Source: Hoplostethus atlanticus
Taxonomy: Eukaryota; Chordata; Actinopteri; Trachichthyiformes; Trachichthyidae
Length of the DNA stretch: 64,000 bases
Direction of reading: 5' to 3'
NCBI GenBank assembly: GCA_034670405.1
Contig: JAXDDX010000012.1
Location: forward strand, 4,424,501 to 4,488,500
Shown here: positions 47,401-60,974 of the stretch, one piece after another
How positions within the stretch are numbered: the first letter of the stretch is position 1
How the letters are laid out: each line of letters starts with the position of its first letter
Program-made: the position numbers and the translations under genes
The notes under the pieces: model-generated
Seen by the model: the letters and a program-made list of their open reading frames with translations, nothing else
Databases searched by the model: none
Told to the model about the DNA's origin: nothing

Positions 47401-48975
47401 AAGCAAGTGCTAAGAGGGTCAGGGTAAAACTAACTCTCAAATTCTCAAACATTCATTCATTGTTGTCATGACGTGACATACAACTCCATGGCACAAGCGT
47501 GATACTGTACGATTTGTGCAGTTCATTCAGCAGTTCATTTGCTATGACTTAGTAGCTCAGTTGCTGAACTGACACCTTTTGTTCAGACTGAATGAACCAT
47601 TCAGTCGCTGTATTAGACTGATCTTTAACGTGGGTTGGCAGTTGCCACCTTTAGCCTGGCAAAATCAGTACAGGACACAGAAATGCTTTTTAGGGTTGTT
47701 TATTCTGGACAAATAAAAGAAATGTCCTATTTGATGCTCTTTTGGATGAGATGAAGGAATAAACAGGTTTGTTATGGACTTTTCTGACAATTAATCAAGT
47801 GCCTCTGGTGTCTTGTCTAAAACAAACATTTCTAGCTGTAGATTTACCTAATCTATAATTATTTCAGACTGGACTTGACCAAGCCTAAAGCTACTTGGAA
47901 CTGCAAAGAAATGTAAGGTAGCAGAGGTCTAGCCCAAAGTGATGTTGTCTTTTTTTACAAAGGTGAATCAAATGAAGGGATGCCCTGAATGGATTCACTG
48001 CCCCACATTTAGGGGACTTTAGTTTGATGTAGATTAAATGGATTTGAAATTTAGATAGTTGAAAGGAGTTTATTTAGTATAACAGTCACCTCTTTGGTTC
48101 TATCCATTTTCTTATGAGATACTGTGTGGTGTTACTGTGTGTTTAATCATATTTCTTTCATGCCAGGGGAAGGCTAATTCGATTTTGTTGCCACCGAGGA
48201 AAATCAGTGGGTCATTTTACACTCCTGATACTGTGAGATTGTGAAGAAGGAAGAAGGAAATGAAGAAGGCTATTGGACGAAGGTAGAGGGAGTTTATTGT
48301 TTGTAATGTAGAATGAATTATAATCAGTGCTCTGAATCACAAACCCTAGATAAACAATTAAAGATGTGTGGCAGTTTGTTTGGAAGAATTAACCGCAAAT
48401 AAAACTAATTTTCAAAACAGATATCCAAGCACATACCCACTCTTAACAAATGATTGCTAGTACAATTTATGTATGTATTTATGTACTGTAACTTTTTAAC
48501 TTTTACTTTGAAAATCTGGTCTAAAACTCCAAGTACAGCATGACACCAACACTGTCAACCCATAATCAAAAAGTCATGGTGTCAAGCCGGCCACTATCAA
48601 GAAGAAGTGTAGCAATTTTCACATCCCTTACCTTCAACCTGGCTTGAACTGTGAGACCCCCACTCACCAAGCACCATGTGACCAAAAACTGCGAATCATA
48701 TTCAATCAACTGCTTGAAAAGGATCCAGTTCTGGACTCCCCCTCGTCTTTTACCGCACCAGAAGTGTTAAAGGGAGAGAGGGATAAAACTGTGTCTCCTT
48801 CCCTCCCTCGCCGCTCTTTCTTTTTGCTCCTCATCTTTTTCTCTACTTTCTTCTGGGCTACTCTCCAACACACAAAAACAAGAAACCACACTCAGACCCA
48901 CATGCATACAGACAACGCACACTCACACACACACACACAAATACGCACTCAGGGCTATTTCGATCCCACTACTTC

Positions 48976-48988
48976 GGGGGGGGGGGGG
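48976..48988 (+). repeat. Run of 13 G
   Basis: Uninterrupted G homopolymer, rare at this length outside the 32-kb region. Confidence 0.85.
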
Positions 48989-49182
48989 TATCGGAGAGGG
49001 AAACAGAGGACAAGGGCAGTGGAAGTGTTGTGTTTACTCAGCAGAATGAGTCAGCCAGCTAATGGACAGACAGCCCACAGGCTCTCCCTGAATGTGATAC
49101 AAAACCATTAGCAACTCTCTCACACACATCAAAGGGTGGTAATGGGTGATTGTGTGAAACCACCCCAGACTATCTGTTTGTG

Positions 49183-49186
<4 letters not shown>

Positions 49187-49244
<58 letters not shown>
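49187..49244. repeat. (TG)29 microsatellite
   Basis: Uninterrupted TG repeat. The reverse ORFs read His-Thr. Confidence 0.95.
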
Positions 49245-49245
<1 letters not shown>

Positions 49246-50294
49246 ATGAGCAAGCAAGTTTATTTGCCTGTGAGCATGCTTGTTGTGTATCTGGGCTTGT
49301 TTGTAGTTGTGTAGTTGTGTGTGCAAAGTGGTTACGTGTGTTTGTGTCTGTTGAGGATATCTTCATATTTAGAAAGTGAAGCAGTGTCTGACCTTACTAG
49401 CAACGAGGAGATTTGCTGTGTAAATGAAACTAAACTCCCTAGCTGGATGTTTCCGGCACCAGTGAAACTTTTCCCAGTAAAGGTAGGGCATGGCTGCAAA
49501 AGAGCAAACATGCTCAGACAACTTTCCCTGGATAAATAAAGGTAGAAAAAAATGTATTCAATTAATAAAAACGCACACCACTTTTCTCCCTGCCTCTCTC
49601 CCTTCCTCCGCCCTCCCTTCCCTTCCTTCAAACCTTTCTCCCTTGCTTTGAGATATTCAACATTAAATCTCACTTTTTTGAGCTGTGAACATATTTGTAT
49701 GACTTCTATATGGTGAAACCTATCAATACTGGACATAAATTTAACAGCAGGGGCCAAAAACTTTATTTGGAAAAATACATTTTCGGTTGAAAATTCCAGC
49801 TCTGCTGCGCTGGTTGTGCAGAAATTTAAAAAAGTTTTTGCCTCAACATTGAGGAGAGAAGTCCTCCACCTCAAAAGATCCCCCCATGGCGAAAGTGCCC
49901 TGAGACTTGTTATCTCTCTCTCCATTGTGTAATGTTAGCTAGCTAGTAGGCTAATCTCCAATTTGTTGTCAAATGGATGTGTCAGAGGTGCACACCCCTC
50001 TGCCCCCCAGTTTTACAGCCACGCCCCCTTCTTCCCTTGCTCTCCACCACTCAAATTGGCATTTTTCATAAGTATCTGCTGGGCGGACACATTACTCTTT
50101 ACTCTCATTACTCTTTCAGGCTCTACTCTGGCCGGGTTACTGTCTGACTACCACACAGTCAGTTCAAATCACTTAATCACACTATTTAATATTAATGTTT
50201 CATATACGTAGCCAATTATGCTGTTTATGGCTGATAGTGTAGCTCATCCACCACGGTGTTAAGAGCATCAATGTGTTCTCCAGTTACATTTTAT

Positions 50295-50560
50295 ATCTTC
50301 CACAGTTTACTTACAGTTATCTGATGCTTTTATCCAGAGCAACCTACAAGTGTATCACCATCATCACAAGTAGATGAATGATAAATGAAGTGACAGGCAA
50401 AGAAATTACTCTAAGTGCTCTTCCTTCTCTCAACAGCAACCATTGAAGTGCTCTTGAGCAAGGCACGTAACCCCCAACTCCTCCAGTGGAATTGTTCAGC
50501 GGCCAACAGAATGTGGTTGAACTGAGCAGCTGTCCAGTGTATGTGTGCATGAATGTATAT
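50295..50560 (-). mobile_element. SINE-like repeat with L2-type tail, directly before the 50.6-kb SINE
   Basis: Plus-strand landmarks: ATCTGATGCTTTTATCCAGAGCAACCTACAAG-like tail region (50319-50350), then after about 90 bases CTCTTGAGCAAGGCACGTAACCCCC and CTCCAGTGG. On the minus strand the tail hairpin reads GCTCT-GGATA-AAAGC, with one C-A mismatch in the stem. It resembles 18097-18300 in order of landmarks. Confidence 0.5.
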
Positions 50561-50584
50561 CTGTTATACTCTCCCTGCAACTGC

Positions 50585-50812
50585 ATCTGGGGCAGCTGTG
50601 GCTCAGGAGGTAGAGCGGGTCGGCCTCCATTCAAACGATCAGAGGTTCGATCCCCGGCTCCTCCAGTCCACATGTTGAGGTGTCCTTGGGCAAAACACTG
50701 AACCCCAAATTGCTCCCGATGGTCAGGCCAGCACCTTGCATGGTAGCTCACTGCCATCGGTGTGTGAGTGTGTGTGTGTGTGAATGGGTGAATAAAACAA
50801 ACACAACAATTA
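50585..50812 (+). mobile_element. tRNA-like SINE with clear A and B boxes
   Basis: A box TGGCTCAGGAGG (50599-50610) and perfect B box GGTTCGATCCC (50644-50654), 34 bases apart, as in tRNA-derived pol III promoters. The body continues GGTGTCCTTGGGCAAAACACTGAACCCC and CCATCGGTGTGTGAG, ending in a TG tract and GAATGGGTGAATAAAAC near 50805. The layout matches a repeat widely met in fish genomes. The usual 3' end seems cut off. Not a functional tRNA gene: no acceptor stem or CCA-adjacent end can be drawn. Confidence 0.65.
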
Positions 50813-53093
50813 TATTACACATCTGAGCAACCATTCATTTACTCTGCTTACTTTGCTCATGTGCAGCTGCCACGCAACCCTCCACTGCAATACAATATTT
50901 TCTCAGACTGTAGATTTACCAATGTTTCTCAAGCTTTTTTTGGAGCTTTGGCATATACATCACAGAAAGACACACGAAACACAGGAATCCATGGCTCTCC
51001 AAATTACTGATTGTTCATAAATGTCACACTGTAATCACTAAAAAGTGTAACAAATCACATTACCTTTGAAGGTATAATGTGATCTTAAGCTGTTTTAATT
51101 ACACTTTGAAAAGGTTGAATGTAATATTTTTGTCTGGCTTTGATGTTCTTCACAGTTGCATTAAATGCCCAGGAAAATGTCATCTCACTCCACTGAACAT
51201 TTACTGAGAACCAGTTCTTCATAGTATGGCCTTAATGGGCTGTCTGGCTCACTACCAGACTGCGTACTAGTTGAATGCTACATGTAGGATGTTTTCCACT
51301 AATAATTGTATGTAAAATTAGTTGAGTCTCTAGTACACAACTATCACTGCCACTGTGAGACCCTATATGCTTGTTGCTTAATTACTTGATCCCTCCACAA
51401 AATATACAGTATTTTCAACATATGCTGCTAAAGAACAGATCACAGGAGCTATAGAATGTAACACAAATGGTTGTGGTTTTATTTAATTTGACAATGACAT
51501 ATTTAAAGAAAACCCCACAGCGAACATCTGAATGTGTACAGTTTTGGTAGCGGTAAAAGAAATAGAACATGGTGGCCACACAAAAAAACAACACTGTATA
51601 CATGAATATTTTCATGTGTAGGTAAAGAGACTGTGTTTTTCTTCTTCCATGCATTAAAGAACAAACACTCAGTAACTGGATGTGAGCCCAGAATCCCAGA
51701 GATCCTGTCTTGCATGTCTGTTGTTTTCTTCACATCTCCGAGTTTAGATTGCTTTTGTTGTCCACTGGCACAAAAAAAGCCTGATCCAAGCTGTCATGAA
51801 ATATTCTATACTGACTATATAGATTTCCAATATTACCTGCCTTAGTTTACTCAGACTGGTGCACTGTTTATTAAGTCCTTAATAAATAGAAGCGTCCAGG
51901 TTGACATGATATTTACATTTTATTCATTTATATTTATAGCTAAAGTCATCTTGTTCAAAACAGCATTAGCTTGAAAAGGACTCAATACGTACTGTCGTCT
52001 CTCATTCTTGTTCTCTGGAGTTTCTCTGCCAAGGAAAAACATACTATTATGCTACTGGCCTTCAATATTAACAAGTTTGCCTTGACCCAAATAAAAAAAA
52101 TTGTAAAAAAATTGTAACTCCATTGTAGTATTTATTTATTTTAAATTGTTTTTACCTTATTAATATGGTACCGAGTCCCAATGGTAATGGTAAGGACCTT
52201 AGACCTTGGTTTAAAATTCACTTGTTTTCTTAATCTGGAAACAAGGCTATTTTATTTGTTTCTGTCTAACGTTTCCATCCAACAGCAACAACTGCAGCTC
52301 CACAGTTTATGTACAGAGACCCGTCACGTCTGGGCAGACTTGCACTGCGGTGGCCTTTATTTGCTTGGTGGTAGGACTGCAAGTTATGTACTAATAAGGG
52401 TCTTAGCTGGTTACAATTTAGCTTTCCGCCTGGCACTGCAAAATAGGTGGTGCATTTGCCACACTAGCTAAGCCTGAATCAGTGGCAGACTTTTCAGTGT
52501 AAGCACTATAAAGCGTTTGTAATCTCCATCTCTAGAGGATTGGCTGGTATTACTACTGCAAATGGTAGAAAAACATGGCTACTCCAAAAAAGACCATTCT
52601 TTCAGAGATAGCAGAGTCAGTGCTGGGATACACACCAGTCTCAGTATTACTGTATGCACACCGTGGGTATTTTAACTCTTGATAAAACTATATTCTTGAC
52701 AGATAGCTGAAAAAAACAAGGTTTCACATATAACATCCTTGTGTTGAGTTTAGAAAAGTTTTTAGAGAATTTGTGGGGGAAAACATGAAAACGTTGCTGT
52801 AATTTTCACCAGACATCAATAGCAGTTGACAGTAAACGTCACGTAACGGCGTGTGAGGTGAAGAGATATTAGGAGGTGTCAAGGTCGGGATGGTTCCCTG
52901 CCGTGTGCATTGGTGTGTGTGTGTGCACGTGTGAGTGGTTGCGAGCCTGCCAACTGTCTTTAAGCCCATCATGTGGAACAACACGCTTAGAGACTAGGTG
53001 CAACACGCAGCCACACACGTACGTACTCAATGTTGTCTTTTGAGTTGTTTGAATGAGTAGCTACCATCAAGTGCAGCATAATAACAGTAGGTC
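50813..53093. other. Non-coding stretch
   Basis: AT-rich single-copy-looking DNA. No exon or repeat family recognised. Confidence 0.45.
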
Positions 53094-53111
53094 AGGGTTA
53101 GGGTTAGGGTT
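53094..53111 (+). repeat. Short telomere-like repeat (TTAGGG)3
   Basis: AGGGTTAGGGTTAGGGTT, three units of the vertebrate telomere sequence, in the middle of ordinary DNA. Confidence 0.8.
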
Positions 53112-55160
53112 GCTTCTGTTAACAACCCCAAAAGATTGCCCTGCTTGACAAATCCATTGAAACAAAAGTACCTGCACAGGGTAAAAAAAGAAGGGGTAAA
53201 AATAAAGTCTTTCACATAAAAATGCCCTCAGCATTTTACACTGCAGTTTTCTTAAAGGGAGAGTGGGCAGTCCACACTCTTTTTCTTTATTGAGAGAGTA
53301 GCAAGGATGAATAGGGGAGACACAGGAGAGGAGGTTCTGGTGAGACTGAAGCCTTGGCCATTGAGTACATGTAGTTCCAGAGGTACGGGTGTTAACCACC
53401 ACCACCATCTAATTTATTTTTCTACCTTTCAAAGTTATGTGTTGTCCACAGCGAAGTACATCCAGGGCCTTCTCATCACCCCTTTGACAGCTGTAAACCT
53501 ATTTTATATGGCTGTAAATATTGATGCCTTGAGAACAACATAGGGTAGTGAAAGAGCTGCAACGGGCTCCACAGACGTGGCAGAATAACTTGCAAGGGAA
53601 TGATCAAGCGTTTTTGAAGTCCTGCAGAGCTTGCATTGTGTGATGAGACGTGCCTTGTAAGCAGCATGGTGTGTGTGTGTGTGTGTGTGGTATATACTGT
53701 ATGTGTCATTGTGCATGCTGCACAAGCCAGTGGAAAGACAGCTCTTACAGACTCCCATGAATAGCGGATGCGTGGCTGCAGGTAGCACCTTTCCATTGAG
53801 GTTACGATTGTTTAATAATGTACCACGTAATTATGAATAAAATATCGCCCCTCCTCATTGTCTTCCTCACTTTCTCTCACCTTACAATGATTAAAACGCC
53901 CTCTGCCCGTCACCTCTCATTTTCCCTCTCATTTCACATCTTTCATCATCTCTCTTTCACTTTCCTCCTCTTTCTCTCTCGGTCCTGGCTTCACTCTCTT
54001 TAGGGCTGATTCCTTACCAGCAGAATTCCTGCTCTGTTTAATAGGCTTTGGGCCTATGAGAGAGAGTGTCACTTGCTTTATACATTACAGTTTACTCATA
54101 CATTACACATTACACAGGATTCAGTTACGGTTGCAATTGCTATCATCATCATCATCATTGCCATCATCATTTTTATATCTGGCTTTGTCATTGAGTTAAA
54201 AATCTTAAGGTTCCTCAGAGCCCCTTTCATTTTTCTTGTCTTTAAACCCTCTTCAAACTTTTCTTCTGTGAAAGCAACCCACACACTGCCACTCAATGAA
54301 GCCGGTCTCCTCTCTTCCCTCACCGCATGCAACTCTCTTCTTTTCTCTAATTTCTCCTTGGTTCCTGTGTTCTGTTCGTCTTCTTTTTTACCTTGTCTCT
54401 TTTCTTGTCATCTGCCACAGTGATCAGAACAAACACACATGCACACATTCTCACATGGTCTCTCCCACGCTCTCTCACACAAAAAAAAAAACACATACAG
54501 GCACAAGAAAACACACACCAGCAGCAGGTTGAATTGGAGCACAAGTGGTGGCAAAGCACTACAGGGGAGGACGATAGATGAAAAAAGGATAAAACCTTGA
54601 GATAGCTCTGAATACATACTGGAAGATGTGAGACAGCTCACACACACTCACACACACATGAGACAGGGGCCATGAACGGTCCATTTTTGCACTTCCAACA
54701 GCACCCTTCTGCATTATTTATTGTGCAAGTTTTGATACTCAGTGGTACTCTATAACAAACATGACACAGCATGGATAAAGAGAGAGAGAAAGAAATGATG
54801 ACAATGGTGGTGGTGGTGAAAAGAGACAGACTGAGAGACAGATTGAGAGCAAGAGAGAGCGAGAGAGACAGACTGACAAACAAAACAAAAGGAGGAAGGG
54901 ATGGAGAGAGAGGAACGGTGCAGAAACAGTGAGGCAGAAACAGGCAAGAGGACAGAGAAAGAGAGAGGGAGAGAAAGAGAGAGGGAGAGAAAGAGAGAGA
55001 GGGAGAGAAAGAGAGTTTTGGCAGAGGTTGTAACTATCTGGATCCCAAAAGGTTTAAGATATATTGTCTTTCTTTGCCCTGTGTTTTCTCTGCTAAGTCC
55101 TCCTGCACTCTCAAACATCACCTCACACACTATAAGTGGCTGAGTATAGAACACCCCCAG

Positions 55161-55191
<31 letters not shown>

Positions 55192-55284
55192 AAGGCCTCC
55201 TTGTACTTAAATCCCCATGGACCTTCCATTAACTACATTTATTCCATAGCCATTCCCTAAACTCAAGTTCATGACCTCACTTTG

Positions 55285-55340
55285 TTGTCATAAGGAACAA
55301 CACACACACACACACACATACACACACACACACACACACA
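55285..55340. repeat. (CA)n microsatellite with TA interruption
   Basis: CA repeat interrupted by ATACAC near 55320. A shorter CA run is at 55162-55186. Confidence 0.9.
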
Positions 55341-57550
55341 TGCGGTCATGGTAAAGCATCCATATTTTCTAACAAAGCGTCCCAGCATGTGTAATGTTTT
55401 GATACGTGGTTGCTAGCCCAGAGCCATCCTCCCTTGTGTCAAATGAACCTGGGTTTGAACTGCCTGTGTGTGTGTGTTTATTATTGAGCTTTCAGGGATT
55501 TATTTGTTTATGTGTTTATGTATCTGCGTGCATGTGCATCTATGTGTGGTTTGCATCAGGCGAGCGTGCGTTTATTTGCCTTTAGTCACCCGAAGCGTCG
55601 GAGTTTTGGGTTGTATTCTGATCTTATTGCTTGTTAGAACAAATTGACGGTGTGGCGCTGTCATGCGTGGACCCAATTTTCAGCGCCGTAATCAGGGGTA
55701 GATCGATTTTATTCAAATACAGCCCAAGGTTGCTGTGTGCCAAATTCACGCCTGAGGGGGCTTGGAAATAATGAAGCAGAGCACAGAAGTGTGTGGCTTG
55801 TGTGTGTGTGTGAGAGAGAGAGGTTTCGATTGGACGGTTTTGTGTGTTTCGCTGTGTCTTGTGTTTTGTGTCAAAGTGTGTGATTAGGTATAAATAGGTC
55901 TCCCTAGATCAAAAGGACAGAGAGGACGAACTGTTGAATGAGCCATAGAGTGGCAGCTCTAAGAGAACCTACCTAATGCTGAGTGCTAGCACACTGTTCA
56001 CATGGTCCCAGGTCAGACGCCAACATCAGTGTTGCAGACTCCTATGAAGATTTGAATTACTCCAATGTTAAGCTGTGGGGCTTTCAACAGGTTTTCAACA
56101 AGTGAGTAAAATTCCCATCCCCCAGCGTTTCAAGATTTTAGAGAACACGCGCAAAGATAATCAATTTATCTTTGTCAGACTCTTGACACCTCCCCAACAG
56201 TGCTCATCACACATTTGGAGAAGTTGTTGCTTCTGCCTGTTCTAATCATTTTTCCAACACTAAATGCCTAAGGGTCGTCTACTAATTGTCTTCTGTCTGA
56301 CTGCTCCCTACAGCGCAACTATAATCTCTGTATTTGGCAGTTTGGTTCATTTGTAACAGCAGCAGTCATACTGTTCTGTCGTGAGATTGTGTTGGTAGTG
56401 ATTTCAAATGTGATGACTTCATTCCAAGTAGAAGATACGCAGCTACAATTTGAACACCAGGTGCTCACATTTGGGACGTGTTGTGGTAAAAAAATAAATG
56501 TGTATTTGTATGTATATGTATATTTGTAAATGTGTATAAATGTGTATTTCATTGGTTGGATGGATGGCAGGGGAAACACCTCTCTGAGCTGTTGGGAGGG
56601 TAGCGGTTTCTAAATGCTGCAGGGTTGAGCGTGTGATTGTGAGTAATTCACTGGGGTTATCAAGTGGACACCTGCCTTCACCGATGAATCACAACACCTC
56701 CAGAAGGCTCAACAGTAATGTGTGGTGTACCAGCCTCTTCCTAACAACTGAGGTCAGGTTGCGCTATGGGTGTCCTTTTGCTTCCCCTCTGTCTAGACAG
56801 AATGACTAACATGGCTGCCACTGGAAAATACAAAGGCCAAACTCAGTGGATGTAGGTAGATACTGTATATAACATCACTTAGCAGACACATTCCTCTTTT
56901 TTTTTTAACATTCCTCTAGTCTTTTGTTTCTGGCCTTAACTTTACAAAGCAGTGACACAGAAGTTAGAACTTTACTTCAAAAGGAAGGTTTCAATAAAGA
57001 CTTTCAAAAAACAGTGTCTGCATCATTCACAGTGTAAACTGATGGACCACATGTGTGCAGTTCTTCGTAGCCCATATATATATATAGCCATATTAATCCA
57101 TATTTGATGTGATCTTGTTTCCTCCATTCCTGGCATCTCGTCATATCTATGTGCATAGATTTATACAACATAATTTCCCTCTTTCTCTGTTCACCGTTAT
57201 CAGAGTTGTAAGCCAAACATCTCTTCACAACTTCAAAGGGTGTCTGTGTCTGTGAACCCATAAAGGCTTGTCTAAACCCAGGCTTTATCACTTTCCCTTC
57301 ATGTCTATCTTCCGCCTTTCCCTCATTCCTCCATCTCTTGTCTCTCCGTGTGCTCTCGAGCTCACCTGTCTGTCAGCCCGTCTTTCTCGTCGTCTGTCTG
57401 TATGCGTTTTTTAGTCTATATATCCATTCATCCAGTTATCCAGCGCCCAAACCCTCTATTCTATTTCCTCTCTCGGAGCTCTCTGTTTAAATCTTTGTGA
57501 ACCGTTGCCATGGTACTCAGACTGTCAGACCAAGGTTGACGGTCAGAAAG

Positions 57551-57556
<6 letters not shown>

Positions 57557-57592
<36 letters not shown>
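57557..57592. repeat. (GT)18 microsatellite
   Basis: Uninterrupted GT repeat. Confidence 0.95.
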
Positions 57593-57593
<1 letters not shown>

Positions 57594-58654
57594 TAAGATG
57601 ATTCGTTGAGAGCAGAGTGAGGTGAGTGCTGATTGAAGCTCGGAATAACATTAAGGCAAACCTTTCTTTTTTCTGTCTCCGTCTCCTTTGCTCTCCCTGT
57701 CGCTCTGTCACTCATTGACTGCCTTGTCTGTCTCATCACTTAGGCTTGCTCGCGGTTTCTTTCTCTCCATTTATCTCTCACTCTCTCTCTCTCTCTTTAT
57801 GTGTAGCTCTCCCTCTCCTTTCTTTCCTTCTTCTTCCTATTTCTCAGAATATGCTTTTATACTTGTCTCTCTCCCTCCGTCTCTGAGTTTCTTTTATTCT
57901 CTTGGAAATGGATATTGCAGAAACAAAGCACCAAAGATAGAAAATATATATATATGGGAAAAAAAAACAGTCTGCAGATGCACACACACACGATGATGCA
58001 CACGCTTAGGCACTCATACACAGATGCGCATAGACACACACACTCTGTAAACCACCATCATTAATCACTGCGCAGGTTACAGAGACTACATTATCTGCCA
58101 GGCAAGACCTTTAATTATGTTCTGAAACTTCGAAACATCCAAGCGTACGTGTGTGTGTGTGCTTCTGTGTGAGTCTATGTGTGTCTGTGGTTTTTCGTGG
58201 CTTTGTGTGCCTGCTTAAATGTATGTGTGTCTACATATTTGTGTGGCTGTGGGTAAATGCGTGTGGCTATGGGGCTCTGAGTATCAGCAATTATTTTCTT
58301 TTGCTTGTGACAAATTGAAAGCAAATACGGAATTATTACCAATAGCTTTGGTGTTTTGCGCCTCCTCTGAATGCTCACCCTGCTATTAGCAGAGCCGTCT
58401 CCGGTTAGTCACTCTTGTTTGGAGGATTCACTCTAACTGAGACTAATATGGTCTCTCCATTCTAGTTTTTCATCATGGTTATTTCTCATGACTGCTGGAA
58501 TCGCTGTAGAGATAATTGCAGAGAAGTGGAAATAAAACTGTAGGTTAGCAGGTTCCACACTCACAGAATCCCATTCAGTATTTTTAGATCGCTCAGCCAA
58601 ATGTTAATGTATTGCTAGTCTTGTTGTAACCTCTTCTATTTACCACACAAAATG

Positions 58655-58790
58655 CACATAACAGATGCATTTAATCAAAGTGCCTTACGGTATCATAAGT
58701 GCATACATTTTTAGCGTGGGTGGCCCCAGTGGGAAATGAACCCCAAACCCTGCCAGTGCAATCCTCTACACTATGCAGGGACACAGCATC
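58655..58790 (-). mobile_element. tRNA-derived SINE with an L2-type tail, minus strand
   Basis: On the minus strand: an A-box-like segment (TGCATAGTGTAGAGG, near 58765-58780), a B-box-like segment (GGTTCATTTCCC, near 58731-58743), a short body, then GTAAGGCACTTTGATTAAATG and CATCTGTTATGTGCA. That tail aligns with the UnaL2-type end (GTAAGTCGCTTTGGATAAAAGC) with several substitutions. An old, degraded copy. Confidence 0.6.
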
Positions 58791-59788
58791 ATATCATCTG
58801 TCCATAATGTCAGACACGGCTACTTTAACACATCAAGCTTCCTGCGCCGTCAAGAGAAATGGTGAGAAATGGTGTTTTTTATTTTTCAAAACCTTTATAC
58901 TTGATTTATATGGTTCCACACACTCACACCTGGGAGCTGCCCAGTGCAATCACAGTCAAATAAAATCATCACGTTGACTATATCACCATAGATTCATTGT
59001 AGACTATACGCCCTTCCATTTCCATATGGAGTTTGGAAAGAATTTTGTTTTACCAACAATACCAATCCCAATTTGTACTGTAAGCCCTGAACGCAGCAGG
59101 ACATTTGAAAATTTTGAAATATCCCCTCATCTCCTATCATTTCCTAACCTCTCCCCTCATCTTTTCTCCTCTCTCTTTTTTCCTCTCTTCTCTTCCTCTC
59201 CCCTCTTGCTCCGCTCTCTTCTGCGGTGTTGTTTCTTGGGGTCATAGTTGATTTCCTGAGAGGATATGAACCCTCCACTCCTCCATGACTCTCCATTTTG
59301 TACACTCTCATTCTGAGCTTTGTGTGATAGGGCTAAATGGATGAGAGGGTGAAACTTTCATGACCCCAGAGAAAAGTGCATGCGTATCCTTTTTGTGTGC
59401 ATGTATGTAGTGTGTACGTGTGTTCAGTCCTGTGTGTGTGTGTATGTGTGTGCACACACTTTCTTCCTTTCACATTTTGGCCTGCTTGTTTCAGTGTGTG
59501 TGTGTGTGTGTGTTCTCCCCTACCTATGAATGTCCCTTTGTGGCTAATGGTAAGGGAGGTGTGTAGTCTGGTTGAACCCATACTGTAGTCACTCCAGGCT
59601 AAATGGACTCCTGTTGTTAACAGGTTTCTAGCGCTGTCGCAAGGCTCATGTAACAGGGTCAGACACAAAGCAGACCACTCTATCCCTTACACACACCCTC
59701 TCTCTCTCTCTCTCTCTCCTCCTAACTGTCCAAAAAGTGAAATTAACTACTATTGCTGTAGCTTCCAAGTTTGCGTATTGCAAAGTTG

Positions 59789-59824
<36 letters not shown>
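59789..59824. repeat. (GATA)9 tetranucleotide microsatellite
   Basis: Uninterrupted GATA units. Confidence 0.95.
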
Positions 59825-59945
59825 GCTGTTCTGATGATGTGGTTTGTGTGTCAGTATGTGGTCAGCTTTAAAATACAATATCCTCAGCATGACCTACTGA
59901 ACGGCCGGATTAAGCCCATCATCTGCATTAGGCAAGGACTTAAGT

Positions 59946-59979
<34 letters not shown>

Positions 59980-60589
59980 AGCCAGCTGTCATCCTCTCCC
60001 CCACATATCCATTGCTTAATTTTCAAAATGGATAGAAAGGGGAGTCCAATTCAAATCAACATTCATGGTCATTGGCTCATATGCTTAAGATGACAGCCAT
60101 GAGACTTTTTGATAAAGGTGGTATAGAGGACGAGTGTCCAAAGGTTGCATGGTCAATTTAAAGAGTATGATGAAAAATAATGCTATGGCATTCAAACCTT
60201 GAATAGTGATAGAATATGTTATTTCTCTTGATGCCTCACAGAAAATTGGAGAAAATAAATGCAAACCATTTTGGCATCATAATACATTTTTCATAACCAC
60301 AACTTTGGCTAGGATTTGGCCTCAAGCATAAAATCTGTGCGCAAGAACCTTTTATAAATGAGGCCCACAGTCATCACTGGGAGCCATAATTGGGGGTATG
60401 GCACAGTGCAAGTGTAAGTTTGTGCAAGACAGCTCCATCATAAGAAACGGCTCAAGGGCGCTCATTCTTATTTTTATGATGCAACGTGCTCTGCAAGCAT
60501 CTGCATTTCCTGGAAATCCTTGGAAATATCTAATCTAATTTTCTGTTTTGTCATTAACTTTATAATCACTACATACTTACATTTAATAT

Positions 60590-60590
<1 letters not shown>

Positions 60591-60636
<46 letters not shown>
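60591..60636. repeat. (TG)23 microsatellite
   Basis: Uninterrupted TG repeat about 340 bases before the UnaL2-type remnant. Confidence 0.95.
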
Positions 60637-60974
60637 ATGTGGCGCAGATGTCTGAATGTATAACAGGCATGTAAGCAAAGCAGCAGGCGTGTAACGGCGG
60701 CCTTCCTTTGAATGCTGTTCAGACACTATGTTTGGCGGCACGATGAAATCGGTCCTGATGTTCCCAATCAAAGGGAGGGCTGGCACACATGCTGTTTTCT
60801 GTCACCAAGTAGTGCTGGCGTGGGAGATGCGCCAACAGGTATGGCGGGGGGACAAAAGTGGAGGAAAAACATCACTTTCTTAACTGCGAAGGAGAAAAAG
60901 GGAAGCAAAACGAGGAGGCGTTGAAAATGCAGTACCTTCACTTATTTAATGGGTGCAAACTGGAAACTCAGGTA

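Larger units (their letters stand above)
47401..50294. other. Non-coding stretch
   Basis: AT-rich; TG run at 49187; G13 at 48976; a CCCTGGATAAATAAAGGT end near 49527-49545 similar to retroelement 3' termini, too short to call. The 197-codon reverse ORF at 49332-49925 has no recognised domain. Confidence 0.4.
53112..58654. other. Non-coding, microsatellite-rich stretch
   Basis: C/T tract 53850-54000, (ATC)n near 54140-54165, purine tract 54770-55015, CA runs 55162-55340, (TATA) at 57076, C/T tract 57660-57890. No gene seen. Confidence 0.45.
58791..60974. other. Non-coding stretch
   Basis: C/T tract 59110-59225, (TC)n 59698-59717, GATA array 59789, CA run 59948-59978, TG run 60591. Nothing coding. 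Confidence 0.45.

Noticed and set aside
46928-47620. Possible DNA transposon split by the 47-kb LINE insertion
   Set aside because: The left end looks like a known terminus, and GTTCA-rich sequence lies after the LINE, but no matching right end or target duplication is visible.
49332-49925. 197-codon reverse ORF
   Set aside because: Composition is more varied than most, but I recognise no domain or exon structure, and it crosses a C/T-rich tract. Left unannotated as a gene.
50599-50654. A and B boxes suggesting a tRNA gene
   Set aside because: No cloverleaf with a proper acceptor stem can be drawn, and a SINE body follows, so it is a tRNA-derived SINE.
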